Made by a program: the position numbers and the translations under genes
From: Desulfuromonadales bacterium
Lineage (GTDB): Bacteria > Desulfobacterota > Desulfuromonadia > Desulfuromonadales > BM103
Length of the DNA stretch: 64,000 bases
NCBI GenBank assembly: GCA_030145205.1
Contig: JAQYVZ010000012.1
Location: 1-64,000 of the forward strand
Reading direction: 5' to 3'
The notes under the pieces: generated by a model
What the model saw: only the letters and a program-made list of their open reading frames with translations
What the model was told of the DNA's origin: nothing
The model's database searches: none
In this document: one piece after another, positions 1-8,728 of the stretch
How the letters are laid out: each line of letters starts with the position of its first letter
Position numbering within the stretch: position 1 is the first letter of the stretch

Positions 1-1
1 A

Positions 2-454
2 CGCCATGAGGTTGCCCGCCTGATCGGTCGCTTGAACAAGCGCATCGCCGACCGGGAGAAGAGCCCGACCCTACTGCTCGGTCCGGGGCGCTGGGGGACC
101 TCAACCCCCTCGCTGGGTGTCCCGATCAGCTTTTCCGAGATCAGTAATATTTCGGCCCTGAGTGAAGTCGCCTTTACCTCCGGTGACTTGATGCCGGAGC
201 TATCCTACGGTTCACACTTTTTCCAGGATCTGGTTGAAACCGGGATTTTCTACCTGGCACTTTTCCCAGAGAACCGCAACTGCTTCCTGAACCATGACTG
301 GACCAAGAATTTACGTAACGCCCTGGAAGGGCTGATGCCCTCCAGCAGCCATCTCAAACATGTTGTCAAGGTCTTCTCCTTCCCGGAGCAGAACCTGGCC
401 CTGCACGCGGACGTGGTGGAACAAGAACTACTCTGTTTCTTGCGTGAAGACTGA
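2..454 (+). CDS. PEP/pyruvate-binding domain protein, C-terminal part (5' end outside window)
   Basis: The reading frame is open to the first base of the window, so only the last 150 or so residues are seen. The fragment carries GPGRWGTSTPSLGVP followed by an ISFSEIS stretch. I associate this style with the pyruvate-phosphate-dikinase/PEP-synthase-like N-terminal (ATP-grasp) proteins of deltaproteobacteria, which bind ATP and phosphorylate or bind pyruvate-type substrates. No swivelling histidine domain or PEP-utilising barrel follows, so the protein ends after the nucleotide-binding region and is not a full PEP synthase. A strong terminator follows and separates it from carB. The family call is from recall of the motif and is moderate; the C-terminal boundary is certain. 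Confidence 0.55.
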   Translation, partial: RHEVARLIGRLNKRIADREKSPTLLLGPGRWGTSTPSLGVPISFSEISNISALSEVAFTSGDLMPELSYGSHFFQDLVETGIFYLALFPENRNCFLNHDWTKNLRNALEGLMPSSSHLKHVVKVFSFPEQNLALHADVVEQELLCFLRED

Positions 455-491
455 GAAACACCTGTCGTGGAAAGATTATTTATCTGTAACC

Positions 492-524
492 AAAAAACGG
501 CCCCGCTGCATGGGCCGTTTTTTT
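492..524 (+). terminator. Rho-independent terminator
   Basis: The stem ACGGCCC / GGGCCGT is preceded by a run of A and followed by a run of T, so it can work in both directions. It lies 38 bp after the stop of the truncated first gene and ahead of carB. Confidence 0.9.
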
Positions 525-607
525 AGATTTTTGAAATTTACTATTTAAACGACCTGTTCGGACGGTGTATTGTAGCCGCACAAAATCTAGTTAAAGGGAG
601 CGATGTA

Positions 608-3600
608 ATGCCAAGAAGAGACGATGTAAAAAAAGTCCTGATTATAGGTTCCGGCCCGATCATTATCGGCCAGGCCTGCGAATTTGACTACTCCGGCACC
701 CAGGCATGCAAGGCTCTGAGAAGCCTCGGCTATCAAATTGTTCTGGTCAACTCAAACCCGGCCACGATCATGACCGATCCGGGCATGGCGGATAAAACCT
801 ACATCGAGCCTCTAAATGTCAAAACATTGACCGAGATCATTGACAAAGAACGCCCCGATGCGCTTTTGCCGAATCTTGGTGGTCAGACAGGCCTGAATCT
901 CTCAAGTGCACTGGCTGAAGCAGGCGTCCTCGACAAATACGGCATCAAAGTGATCGGCGTTAACCTGGACGCGATCAAGCGGGGCGAAGACCGTGAAACC
1001 TTCAAGGAGACCATGGCCAAGCTCGGCATTGAGACCGCGCGTAGCGAAATCGCCACCAGCCAGGAGCAGGCGGAAGAGATTGTCGCAAGAATCGGCCTGC
1101 CGGTCGTGATCCGACCAGCGTACACCATGGGCGGCACCGGTGGCGGCTTCGCCTACAACATGGAGGAGTTCAGGGAGTTGGCGCAACGCGGCCTGGCGGC
1201 CAGCCCGGTCACCCAGATTCTTGTTGAGGAGTCAGTTCTCGGCTGGGAAGAACTGGAGCTCGAAGTTGTCCGCGACGCGAAGAATCAGAAGATCACAGTC
1301 TGCTTCATTGAAAACGTTGACGCCATGGGCGTCCATACCGGCGATTCCTTCTGCACGGCGCCGATGCTGACCATCAGCACGGAGTTGCAGCAGCGCCTTC
1401 AGAAATACTCCTACGATATCGTCGATGCCATCGAAGTCATCGGTGGCACCAACGTCCAGTTCGCACACGACCCGGAAACCAGCCGCGTCGTGGTCATCGA
1501 AATCAACCCGCGCACTTCGCGTTCTTCGGCGCTCGCCTCCAAAGCAACCGGCTTCCCGATTGCTTTGGTTTCTTCCATGCTGGCCTCAGGCATGACGCTT
1601 GACGAGATCCCTTATTGGCGCGACGGCAGTCTGGAGAAGTACACGCCGTCCGGCGACTACGTGGTCGTTAAGTTCGCCCGCTGGGCCTTTGAGAAGTTCA
1701 AGGGCGTTGAAGACAAACTGGGCACCCAGATGCGCGCGGTCGGCGAAGTCATGAGTATCGGGAAGAACTACAAGGAAGCCTTCCAGAAATCGATCCGCTC
1801 CCTGGAGAACGGCCGCTACGGACTCGGCTTTGCGAGCGACTTCAACAATCTCGATCTGGCCGAGATTATGGATCGTTTGCTCGAACCGAGCAGTGAGCGC
1901 CAGTTCCTGCTCTACGAGGCGCTGCGCAAAGGTGCCAGCCTCGAGAAATTGCACGCCAGAACCCACATCAAGACATGGTTCCTTGAGCAGATGAAAGAAC
2001 TGGTCGAGCTGGAAGAACAGCTTCTGCAGCACAAAGGGAGCCTGCCTCCAAACGAACTGCTGCTCCAGGCCAAACGTGACGGTTTCGCCGACAAATACCT
2101 GGCCCAGATCCTCGGCTTGACCGAACAGGCAATTCGCGAGCAGCGGCTGGCTCTCGACCTGGCAGAGAGCTGGGAACCTGTGCCGGTCAGTGGCGTGGAA
2201 GATGCCGCCTACTACTTCTCGACCTACAACGCCCCGGACCAGGTCGGCGTAACGGACAAGAAAAAAGTCATGGTGCTTGGCGGCGGCCCGAACCGTATCG
2301 GTCAGGGAATCGAGTTCGACTACTGCTGCGTGCATACCGCCTTCGCGCTGCGCGAAGCCGGCTATGAGACCATCATGGTTAACTGCAACCCGGAGACGGT
2401 TTCGACCGACTATGACACCTCCGACAAGCTCTACTTTGAGCCACTGACCGTCGAGGACGTCCTCTCCATCTACCACAAGGAGAAGCCGGAAGGCGTCGTT
2501 GTGCAGTTTGGTGGGCAGACGCCTTTGAATATCGCCGCAGAACTGCAGGAAGCAGGCGTGACCATCCTGGGAACCTCGCCGGCCACCATCGACATGGCAG
2601 AGGACCGGGAACAGTTCAACGCCATGATGGAGAAGCTCGGCATCCCACAACCGGAGTCAGGCATGGCCAGCACCCTCGATGAGGCCCTGCAAATTGCCGC
2701 AAGGATCGGCTACCCGCTGATGGTCCGCCCCTCCTATGTTCTTGGTGGGCGTGCCATGGAAGTGGTCTTCGACGAGAAGATGCTGCGTGAATATGTCCAG
2801 AAGGCGGTTGATGTCTCCCCGGAGCGCCCGATCCTGATCGACAGGTTCCTGGAAGACGCCATTGAGGCGGAAGCGGACGCCATCAGCGACGGCACTGACG
2901 CCTTTGTCCCGGCCGTGATGGAACACATTGAGATGGCCGGTGTTCACTCCGGCGACTCGGCCTGTGTCATTCCGCCGGTGAACATCCCACAGAAGCATCT
3001 CGAAACCATCAACAACTACACCCGGAAAATCGCCGTGGAAATGGGCGTCGTCGGCCTGATGAACATTCAGTACGCCATTTACCAAGACAAGGTCTACATT
3101 CTTGAAGCTAATCCGCGTGCCAGCCGCACGGTCCCGCTGGTTTCCAAGGTTTGCAACATACCGATGCCTCGTCTGGCGGTGCGCGCCATGCTCGGCGAAA
3201 AACTGGCCGATATGAAACTGACCCAAAAGGAGGTCCCGCATTACGGCGTCAAAGAGGCGGTCTTTCCGTTTAACATGTTCCCGGAGGTCGACCCCCTGCT
3301 GGGACCGGAAATGCGTTCAACTGGCGAAGTCCTCGGGTTAGCGGACAACTTCGGCCGTGCTTTCTTCAAGGCACAGGAAGGTACAGGCACCATGTTGCCG
3401 CAATCGGGGACCGTGCTGATCACTGTAAATGAAAATGACCGTGCCGGCGGGCTACGGGCTGCACAACAATTCGCAGCACTCGGCTTCAAAATCCTGGCTA
3501 CCGAAGGAACCTGTGCTTACTTCAACGCCCATGATGTGGCCGCAGAGAAGATTCTGAAGATGCACGAAGGTCGTCCGAACATTGCCGACGCCATCATGAA

Positions 3601-3808
3601 CGGCGAGATCCAGCTGATTGTCAACACCCCGATCGGCCGGCTTGGCGTGCATGACGACTCCTATATCCGCAAGACAGCGATTAAGCAGAAGATTCCCTAC
3701 ATCACGACCATCGCAGCAGCCATAGCGGCGGCGGAAGGGATCGCAGCCTGCAGCAGTGAAGGGAAAGGGGCCGTCAAGAGCCTCCAGGAGTATCACGCGT
3801 CTTTGTGA
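608..3808 (+). CDS. carB: Carbamoyl-phosphate synthase large subunit
   Basis: This 1066-residue protein has the full length of bacterial CarB. It makes carbamoyl phosphate from bicarbonate, ATP and ammonia supplied by the CarA glutaminase, feeding pyrimidine and arginine synthesis in the cytoplasm. The two homologous synthetase halves are visible: the first begins with KVLIIGSGPIIIGQACEFDYSG, and the second, near residue 556, with KVMVLGGGPNRIGQGIEFDY. Each half carries its own ATP-grasp module (RPAYTMGGTGGG and RPSYVLGGRAMEVV). The last roughly 130 residues form the allosteric MGS-like domain. The ATG is preceded by AAAGGGAGCGATGTA, a usable ribosome site. carA is not adjacent; terminators on both sides suggest carB is transcribed alone here or from an upstream promoter within 525-607. 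Confidence 0.97.
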   Translation: MPRRDDVKKVLIIGSGPIIIGQACEFDYSGTQACKALRSLGYQIVLVNSNPATIMTDPGMADKTYIEPLNVKTLTEIIDKERPDALLPNLGGQTGLNLSSALAEAGVLDKYGIKVIGVNLDAIKRGEDRETFKETMAKLGIETARSEIATSQEQAEEIVARIGLPVVIRPAYTMGGTGGGFAYNMEEFRELAQRGLAASPVTQILVEESVLGWEELELEVVRDAKNQKITVCFIENVDAMGVHTGDSFCTAPMLTISTELQQRLQKYSYDIVDAIEVIGGTNVQFAHDPETSRVVVIEINPRTSRSSALASKATGFPIALVSSMLASGMTLDEIPYWRDGSLEKYTPSGDYVVVKFARWAFEKFKGVEDKLGTQMRAVGEVMSIGKNYKEAFQKSIRSLENGRYGLGFASDFNNLDLAEIMDRLLEPSSERQFLLYEALRKGASLEKLHARTHIKTWFLEQMKELVELEEQLLQHKGSLPPNELLLQAKRDGFADKYLAQILGLTEQAIREQRLALDLAESWEPVPVSGVEDAAYYFSTYNAPDQVGVTDKKKVMVLGGGPNRIGQGIEFDYCCVHTAFALREAGYETIMVNCNPETVSTDYDTSDKLYFEPLTVEDVLSIYHKEKPEGVVVQFGGQTPLNIAAELQEAGVTILGTSPATIDMAEDREQFNAMMEKLGIPQPESGMASTLDEALQIAARIGYPLMVRPSYVLGGRAMEVVFDEKMLREYVQKAVDVSPERPILIDRFLEDAIEAEADAISDGTDAFVPAVMEHIEMAGVHSGDSACVIPPVNIPQKHLETINNYTRKIAVEMGVVGLMNIQYAIYQDKVYILEANPRASRTVPLVSKVCNIPMPRLAVRAMLGEKLADMKLTQKEVPHYGVKEAVFPFNMFPEVDPLLGPEMRSTGEVLGLADNFGRAFFKAQEGTGTMLPQSGTVLITVNENDRAGGLRAAQQFAALGFKILATEGTCAYFNAHDVAAEKILKMHEGRPNIADAIMNGEIQLIVNTPIGRLGVHDDSYIRKTAIKQKIPYITTIAAAIAAAEGIAACSSEGKGAVKSLQEYHASL

Positions 3809-3867
3809 TGCAATGACCAGTTTTTCAGTGTCTCTCCCGGCAATACCGGGAAGAACTTTTTGTAAAC

Positions 3868-3900
3868 AAAAAAACGGCCCGCAACAGGGGCCGTTTTTTT
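3868..3900 (+). terminator. Bidirectional intrinsic terminator
   Basis: The hairpin AACGGCCC / GGGCCGTT is flanked by A-run and T-run. It sits between the convergent carB and response-regulator genes and can terminate both. Confidence 0.9.
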
Positions 3901-3923
3901 ATTGTGGAACGCCATTCCATGCA

Positions 3924-4577
3924 TCAACTGGTTAATCCTTTGACAACCGTATTCAAGCAATCAATCACCTTGCGGCCGCCGTCTGACAATGTATAGAATT
4001 TCCGTTCATCCTTTTGGACCAGGCTGGCCTCCTTAAGCACCTTGAGATGAAAATTGACCTTGGTATGATCCTCAATCTCCAGGCTCCGGCAAATATCCAT
4101 AAAACGGATCTTCCCTTCCTGATCGATCAGCAGCAGAATCTCCCGGCGGATTGAATTCGCCAGGCTACTGAAAGTGTCGTCCATGTCGAGCAACATCTTG
4201 CAGCTCCTGAACTTCGCCTGCTCCAGGCATTTCTTCACGGCCATGCGCAGTTCGTTGACCTTGAACGGCTTGGTGATATAGTCATCGGCTCCTTTCCGCA
4301 TCGCCTCGACCGCGTTGTCTATGGTAGAGAACGCAGTCACCATGATCACCAGGGTAGCAGGGCTCTCTCGTTTGATCATCGGCAGCACCTCGATACCGCT
4401 GAGACCCGGCATGAGCAGGTCAAGTAGAACCAGGTCAAAAGAGGCCGCCCTCACCTTCTCCAAAGCCCCTTCGGCATCTTCAACTGCGGTCACTTCAAAA
4501 TCGTCTTCCGCAAGGATTTCAACGAGGTTATCCCGCATATCCTTATCATCATCGACCACGAGGATTTTATGTTTCAT
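3924..4577 (-). CDS. Response regulator with ArsR-like winged-helix output
   Basis: The N-terminal receiver domain (about residues 1-120) is complete: acidic pair DDD near residues 8-10, phospho-acceptor aspartate in LVLLDLLMPG, conserved threonine in VTAF and lysine in ITKPF. The C-terminal 85 residues contain SLANSIRREILLLI and a segment HTKVNFHLKVLKEASLV that reads as an ArsR-type winged helix, with the recognition helix in NFHLKVLKEA. This output is uncommon compared with OmpR, NarL or NtrC types. I chose the ATG at 4577 because GGAG lies 6 bases upstream; a TTG two codons earlier is poorer. The start overlaps the end of the kinase gene by 11 bp, so the two are co-translated partners. Target genes are unknown; the octaheme cytochrome gene lies just upstream in the same direction. 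Confidence 0.88.
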   Translation of the reverse strand: MKHKILVVDDDKDMRDNLVEILAEDDFEVTAVEDAEGALEKVRAASFDLVLLDLLMPGLSGIEVLPMIKRESPATLVIMVTAFSTIDNAVEAMRKGADDYITKPFKVNELRMAVKKCLEQAKFRSCKMLLDMDDTFSSLANSIRREILLLIDQEGKIRFMDICRSLEIEDHTKVNFHLKVLKEASLVQKDERKFYTLSDGGRKVIDCLNTVVKGLTS

Positions 4578-5988
4578 TTTCAACTCCTACCGGAAAATCG
4601 AGCACAACCATCGCCCCACCACCAACCGGACTGCTTAATTCGATCGTCCCATCGTGCATTTCCATAATGCCGTAGCAGATTGACAGACCCAGCCCGGTTC
4701 CCTTACCTACGGCCTTGGTGGTGAAAAAGGGATCGAGAACACTCGGCAAATCATCGGAAGAAATCCCCGGACCATCATCACTAATCCGAACCAGTACACG
4801 TGACCCGATGTGCTCGGTGACAATGTCAATCTTTCCGCCGTCCGGCATCGCATCCATCGCATTCAGGATAATGTTGAGAAACACTTCCTCCAGCTTCCAG
4901 GGTATTGCTGAGATGTATGTCGTCGAACCCAGGCTCGTGCTGATGTCATAAGCCTTCCGGCGCGCCCCCAACAGCTCAAACGTACTGTTCAACACATCAT
5001 TGACATCGATCAGCTGAAAATCGGCCTCTTTATTGGTTGAGAAAAATAACAGCTCTTTGGCAATTTTCGAGGCGCGATCGAGGTTCCTTTCAATCGCCGT
5101 CAGCCGCTTTTCATAGTGCGAAAAAGCCTCCGTTCCGGCCAGGTCCTCTTTCAGCAGCTCGACATTGATAGAGACGTTACTGAGTGGATTGTTGATCTCA
5201 TGGGCCACCCCGAAGGCCAGCTTGCCAAGGGAGCGCAGCTTCTCGGAGTGAGCGTAGCGGGTCAGACGCTCTTCAATCTGCAGTTTCCGCTCAACATCGA
5301 AGGTGTAGAGGGCGTGCATGACAAAATAGAAAATGACCAAGGCAGACAGTCCCCGGTACAGCTCAATGGGCCCTCCCAGCAATGGCAGTGGATGACCGGA
5401 CGGTATCAGCCCGGCCAAGACCCCGTAGCATGCCAAAGAGACCCCGGCGCCGACAAAATGGAGGGCGCCGCGTCGGCTGATATGCCGCACCGTCTGCGAA
5501 TAGAGAACCAGGCCCAGTCCGGAGATGAGCGCCCCGGGAAAACCGATCAGGTTCCGGATACGTAAATCAACCAGTGCCAATGAGAACCCTGTTCCCTCGC
5601 CATTAAAAATGGATACGACCAGCAGCAGAACAAACAGAGCCGGGACAAACAGATAAAACTGCCGCTTGCGCTGCGGGAAAATCGTCCCGAAAACACTGAC
5701 ACTGAACAGCAACAGGAAACAAAAAGAGAGCAGTAGCAGGAACAGTTTGGCATTATTGACCGGCATCAGCATCGACGGCTGAAACAGTGGCGAATAAAGA
5801 ATCAGGAAGAGGGAAAACCATTCCAGCAGGGCGTGCGTATAAGCAAACAGGGAGAACAACCACAAACAGCGGGCAATGTCCAGGTTGCTGGCGCGGGTAT
5901 CTCGTGACGTAATCGATACGCCCATGGCAAAAAAAGCCATGCCGTAAAAGAGGTAGAGCGGAAAAATGAGATACTCTTCAATCACCAT
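4567..5988 (-). CDS. Membrane-bound sensor histidine kinase
   Basis: The first 240 residues contain about seven hydrophobic segments with no obvious periplasmic ligand domain, suggesting a membrane-embedded sensor. A HisKA dimerisation domain follows, with phospho-acceptor histidine in GVAHEINNPLSNVS. The HATPase domain carries the N box (NIILNAMDAM), G1 (DDGPGIS), F box (PFFTTK) and G2 (GTGLGLSICYGI). The domain order matches NtrB/HydH-like kinases. The annotated start is the ATG at 5988; a GTG at 5985, with GGAGG 4 bases before it, or a TTG at 6006 are alternatives. It overlaps the response regulator and should phosphorylate it. The signal is unknown. Confidence 0.9.
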   Translation of the reverse strand: MVIEEYLIFPLYLFYGMAFFAMGVSITSRDTRASNLDIARCLWLFSLFAYTHALLEWFSLFLILYSPLFQPSMLMPVNNAKLFLLLLSFCFLLLFSVSVFGTIFPQRKRQFYLFVPALFVLLLVVSIFNGEGTGFSLALVDLRIRNLIGFPGALISGLGLVLYSQTVRHISRRGALHFVGAGVSLACYGVLAGLIPSGHPLPLLGGPIELYRGLSALVIFYFVMHALYTFDVERKLQIEERLTRYAHSEKLRSLGKLAFGVAHEINNPLSNVSINVELLKEDLAGTEAFSHYEKRLTAIERNLDRASKIAKELLFFSTNKEADFQLIDVNDVLNSTFELLGARRKAYDISTSLGSTTYISAIPWKLEEVFLNIILNAMDAMPDGGKIDIVTEHIGSRVLVRISDDGPGISSDDLPSVLDPFFTTKAVGKGTGLGLSICYGIMEMHDGTIELSSPVGGGAMVVLDFPVGVENET

Positions 5989-6112
5989 GCCTCCATCATA
6001 GGTCAAAAGAAGTCCGCTGGAAAGTCATCTGGCTACATATTTGATGTCCTGCTTTCTGATCTTTCTGTACGACGGGCCGGAAAAAGCAAACCGCCCAAAG
6101 GAAATGTTTGGC

Positions 6113-6142
6113 AAAAAGGGGCTCCCGAAGGAACCCCTTTTT
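6113..6142 (-). terminator. Intrinsic terminator of the octaheme cytochrome gene
   Basis: AAAAAGGGG and CCCCTTTTT form a stem closed by a short inner TCC/GGA pair. It lies 22 bp past the stop of the cytochrome gene on the minus strand and could also work in the opposite direction. Confidence 0.88.
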
Positions 6143-6164
6143 GCATCGTCAGACGTGATACTGA

Positions 6165-7211
6165 CTAGTGGATCTTTTTGGCGTTCTTTGCGGCCCACTC
6201 CACATCTCTGGCCTTGTGGCAGTTGAGGCAGGCAAAGTCAAGCGTCACAAATCCTTTGGCATAGGTGCTCTTCTTGCCATCTTTCTCAACCGTGACAAAC
6301 ATATTCGCCTTGGGATCGGTGTTGATTTTAAACAGATGAGTTCTGACGTCACCCTCGGTATCCGACACCTTGACGGCTGACTTGGTCGCTTTCGGCATAT
6401 GGCAGTCCTTGCAACTTAACCCGGTTGCGCCATGAATGTTCTCGGCCAAGTTCTGGTACTTGTCATCGTGACAACTCATGCAGGTATCTTTGGCCTGGAT
6501 CGCCCTCTGATGCGGGTTATGGCAATCGAGGCAAGCGATCGATCCGTGTGAGCCTGCCTTGAGTTCGTTGATCTGCTCATGATGCTTGATAAAACCGCCC
6601 TTGGCCGGAGGCTGGTCGCCCATGCCGCCTCGTTGGTGGCACTTGCCGCAAGCCTCGGCAGACCGATCGATGGCAATCGTCGTAACGCTCGGCGTCTTGA
6701 CATGGTCCGAGCCGGGGCCATGACACTCTTCACAACCGATGCCATCCTCTGCCCAGGTCCCGATCATACCCGGCAGCCCGTCCTGGTTGCCTTCCTTGTC
6801 GTAACCGGTCATGTGACAGGGGCCACACTTGTAAGCTTTCTTTTCGCCCTTGTGATAGAACGACCAGGAACCGTCCTGCATGTTGTACTGGGTTTTTGCT
6901 TCGGAACCATCTTTGGCGGTGGTGATAATGTAGCCTTCTTTGTTGATAAACCGTGCTTTCTTGTTCGCCCCGCCAATCACGTAGGAAATGTCATCCCACG
7001 TGTATCCAGAAGGGAGAGGCAACCCGGAATATTTGGCTTTCTCTACTTTACGTAATTTCCAGGGATGACCGCTGGCCTGCCACTCGTTAAACTGTTCGGT
7101 ATGGCACTCGAAGCATTTTTCCGAACCGACATAGTCGGCAGCTACTGCAGGTAAGGCAAAGACAAGTGGCAGAATGATACATAGACTCAACAACATGACC
7201 TGTTTCTTCAT
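6165..7211 (-). CDS. Periplasmic octaheme c-type cytochrome
   Basis: The 348-residue product starts with a Sec signal peptide (MKKQVMLLSL..., cleavage near AVAA-DYVG). Eight CXXCH heme-attachment motifs follow: CFECH, CGPCH, CEECH, CGKCH, CLDCH, CMSCH, CKDCH and CLNCH. It resembles multiheme electron carriers of the cytochrome c554/decaheme type, with clustered hemes in the second half. The ATG at 7211 is preceded by AAAGGAG; upstream in-frame codons extend the frame but lack a signal peptide and are rejected. It probably shuttles electrons in the periplasm, but the redox partner cannot be read from sequence. It lies directly upstream, in the same direction, of the two-component pair, though a terminator separates them. 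Confidence 0.9.
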   Translation of the reverse strand: MKKQVMLLSLCIILPLVFALPAVAADYVGSEKCFECHTEQFNEWQASGHPWKLRKVEKAKYSGLPLPSGYTWDDISYVIGGANKKARFINKEGYIITTAKDGSEAKTQYNMQDGSWSFYHKGEKKAYKCGPCHMTGYDKEGNQDGLPGMIGTWAEDGIGCEECHGPGSDHVKTPSVTTIAIDRSAEACGKCHQRGGMGDQPPAKGGFIKHHEQINELKAGSHGSIACLDCHNPHQRAIQAKDTCMSCHDDKYQNLAENIHGATGLSCKDCHMPKATKSAVKVSDTEGDVRTHLFKINTDPKANMFVTVEKDGKKSTYAKGFVTLDFACLNCHKARDVEWAAKNAKKIH

Positions 7212-7617
7212 AACCTGAACTCCTTTCAGTGAGCAGCCTGCGTAAACGGCATTCCGGTCTCCCCAAAAAATAGAGCAATAAACATCAATTTGACCTTCAG
7301 TTTTATTTATCCTACAAAAAAACTCAAGATAAGCTATTTCCACATACATTGTAGTTCTGTGAAATAAAACTATCAAAACCACAGCTTTTCAATCAAATCA
7401 ACTCGTTACAAAAACATAAGCGCCGAAAGAAAGCCTTGTCGTGGTTATTTTTTTACTTTTCAAAGGGATGGGAACCTGCAGGATGCCGTCCTGACGCGGC
7501 ACAGAAGGCATTTTGACTTAAAAAGACACCTTGTTTAGCGCTCAGGCCTGACATTATGAAAACAATGATGATGGACCATCTTCGGAAGGAAGCGGAGGGG
7601 ACACGCTTTTTATACTG
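7212..7617. other. Intergenic region without a recognisable gene
   Basis: These 406 bp separate two minus-strand genes. The part next to the cytochrome gene is AT-rich and holds the candidate promoter at 7348-7376 and a leader of about 130 nt. I could not assign the leader to a known riboswitch class. The part from 7400 to 7617 shows no coding frame with a ribosome site and no clear terminator for srkA. Confidence 0.6.
7348..7376 (-). promoter_or_regulatory. Candidate sigma-70 promoter for the octaheme cytochrome
   Basis: Read on the minus strand, TTGATA and TACAAT are separated by 17 bp. Transcription would start near 7341, leaving a leader of about 130 nt before the ATG at 7211. Confidence 0.5.
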
Positions 7618-8589
7618 TCAGAAAGGCAAAACCGGCTCGTTCAGGGCCGCGATTTGCTCACGTAGCTCCAGAATGTGCTCATCCCAGTAGCGCGGCGTAT
7701 TGAACCAGGGGAAATAATGGGGAAAGGCGGGGTCATCCCAGCGCCTGGCCAACCAAGCGCTGTAGTGAAGAATCCGCAGGGAGCGCAGCGCTTCAATCAG
7801 ACGCAACTCGCGAACATCAAACTCGTTGAATTCACTATAGCCTTCAAGGATTTCTGACAGCTGGGCCGATTTGCGCGCCCGGTCGCCCGACAACATCATC
7901 CAGACATCCTGCACCGCCGGCGCCATGCGGGCGTCGTCCAGGTCGACCAGGTGCGGCACGTCGTAGCGCCAGAGAACATTGCCGGCATGACAGTCGCCGT
8001 GCGTACGGATTGAGACCGCATTGACATCCTGAAGAAGCGCATCAACCGTCTGCAGCAAATCGCCGGTCAACGCCCGATAGTTGGCCTGGTATGCACTGGG
8101 GATAAAGTTTTCGCCGATCAACGCAACGCTCTCGTAACCGAAACTCTGGCAATCCAGAACCGGCCTGTGCTCAAAGGGACGCAAGGCACCGATGCCATGT
8201 AAGCGTCCCAGCAGGCGTCCCATAATCAGTAGATTATCCAGGTTGTCGAATTCCGGAGCATGGCCACCCTGTCTGGGATACAGAGCAAATCGAAATCCCT
8301 CGTAGACAAACAGGCTCCTGCCCTGTTCATCCCGTAACGGAGCAACCACCGGCAGTTCATACTTCACCAGTTCATCGCTGAAGCAATGCTCTTCCAAAAT
8401 CTGCGCATCACTCCAGCGACCACCCCGGTAGAATTTCGCAATCAGGGGATCACCCTCTTCCAACCCGACCTGATACACCCGGTTCTCGTAGCTGTTCAAC
8501 GCAAAGGTGCGACCATCGCAAATGTAGCCGAGACTTTCAATCGCGTCCATCACCAGGCTCGGGGTCAATTTTTCAAAAAGATGCAGCAT
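7618..8589 (-). CDS. srkA: Stress-response serine/threonine kinase, SrkA/YihE family
   Basis: The 323-residue protein has the length and motifs of SrkA (YihE), a cytoplasmic aminoglycoside-phosphotransferase-fold protein kinase linked in E. coli to stress survival and the Cpx response. Visible features are the nucleotide-binding lysine in PLIAKFYR (about residue 52), the catalytic loop THGDCHAGNVLW (Asp199, Asn204) and the metal-binding LVDLDDA (Asp216). PAVQDVWMML after the metal motif is typical of the family. The ATG has no strong ribosome site. The gene appears to stand alone between unrelated neighbours. Confidence 0.9.
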   Translation of the reverse strand: MLHLFEKLTPSLVMDAIESLGYICDGRTFALNSYENRVYQVGLEEGDPLIAKFYRGGRWSDAQILEEHCFSDELVKYELPVVAPLRDEQGRSLFVYEGFRFALYPRQGGHAPEFDNLDNLLIMGRLLGRLHGIGALRPFEHRPVLDCQSFGYESVALIGENFIPSAYQANYRALTGDLLQTVDALLQDVNAVSIRTHGDCHAGNVLWRYDVPHLVDLDDARMAPAVQDVWMMLSGDRARKSAQLSEILEGYSEFNEFDVRELRLIEALRSLRILHYSAWLARRWDDPAFPHYFPWFNTPRYWDEHILELREQIAALNEPVLPF

Positions 8590-8728
8590 AAATTAAAGCT
8601 CAAACTTCCGCGTATTGAGAAATGAGTGGAACTGTCCCGGCAAGCAGAATCAGTTGTCGCCAAAACAGCAATCGGTTATCCTGCCGGCCTGAAGTTTCTA
8701 AATGCATTAAAACAGACTAGACGACTCC

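Noticed and set aside
1586-2650. 354-codon open frame opposite carB
   Set aside because: Shadow of a GC-rich gene on the other strand; the carB frame is fully conserved.
6041-6226. 61-codon open frame between the kinase and the octaheme cytochrome
   Set aside because: Covers the terminator at 6113-6142 and has no ribosome site.
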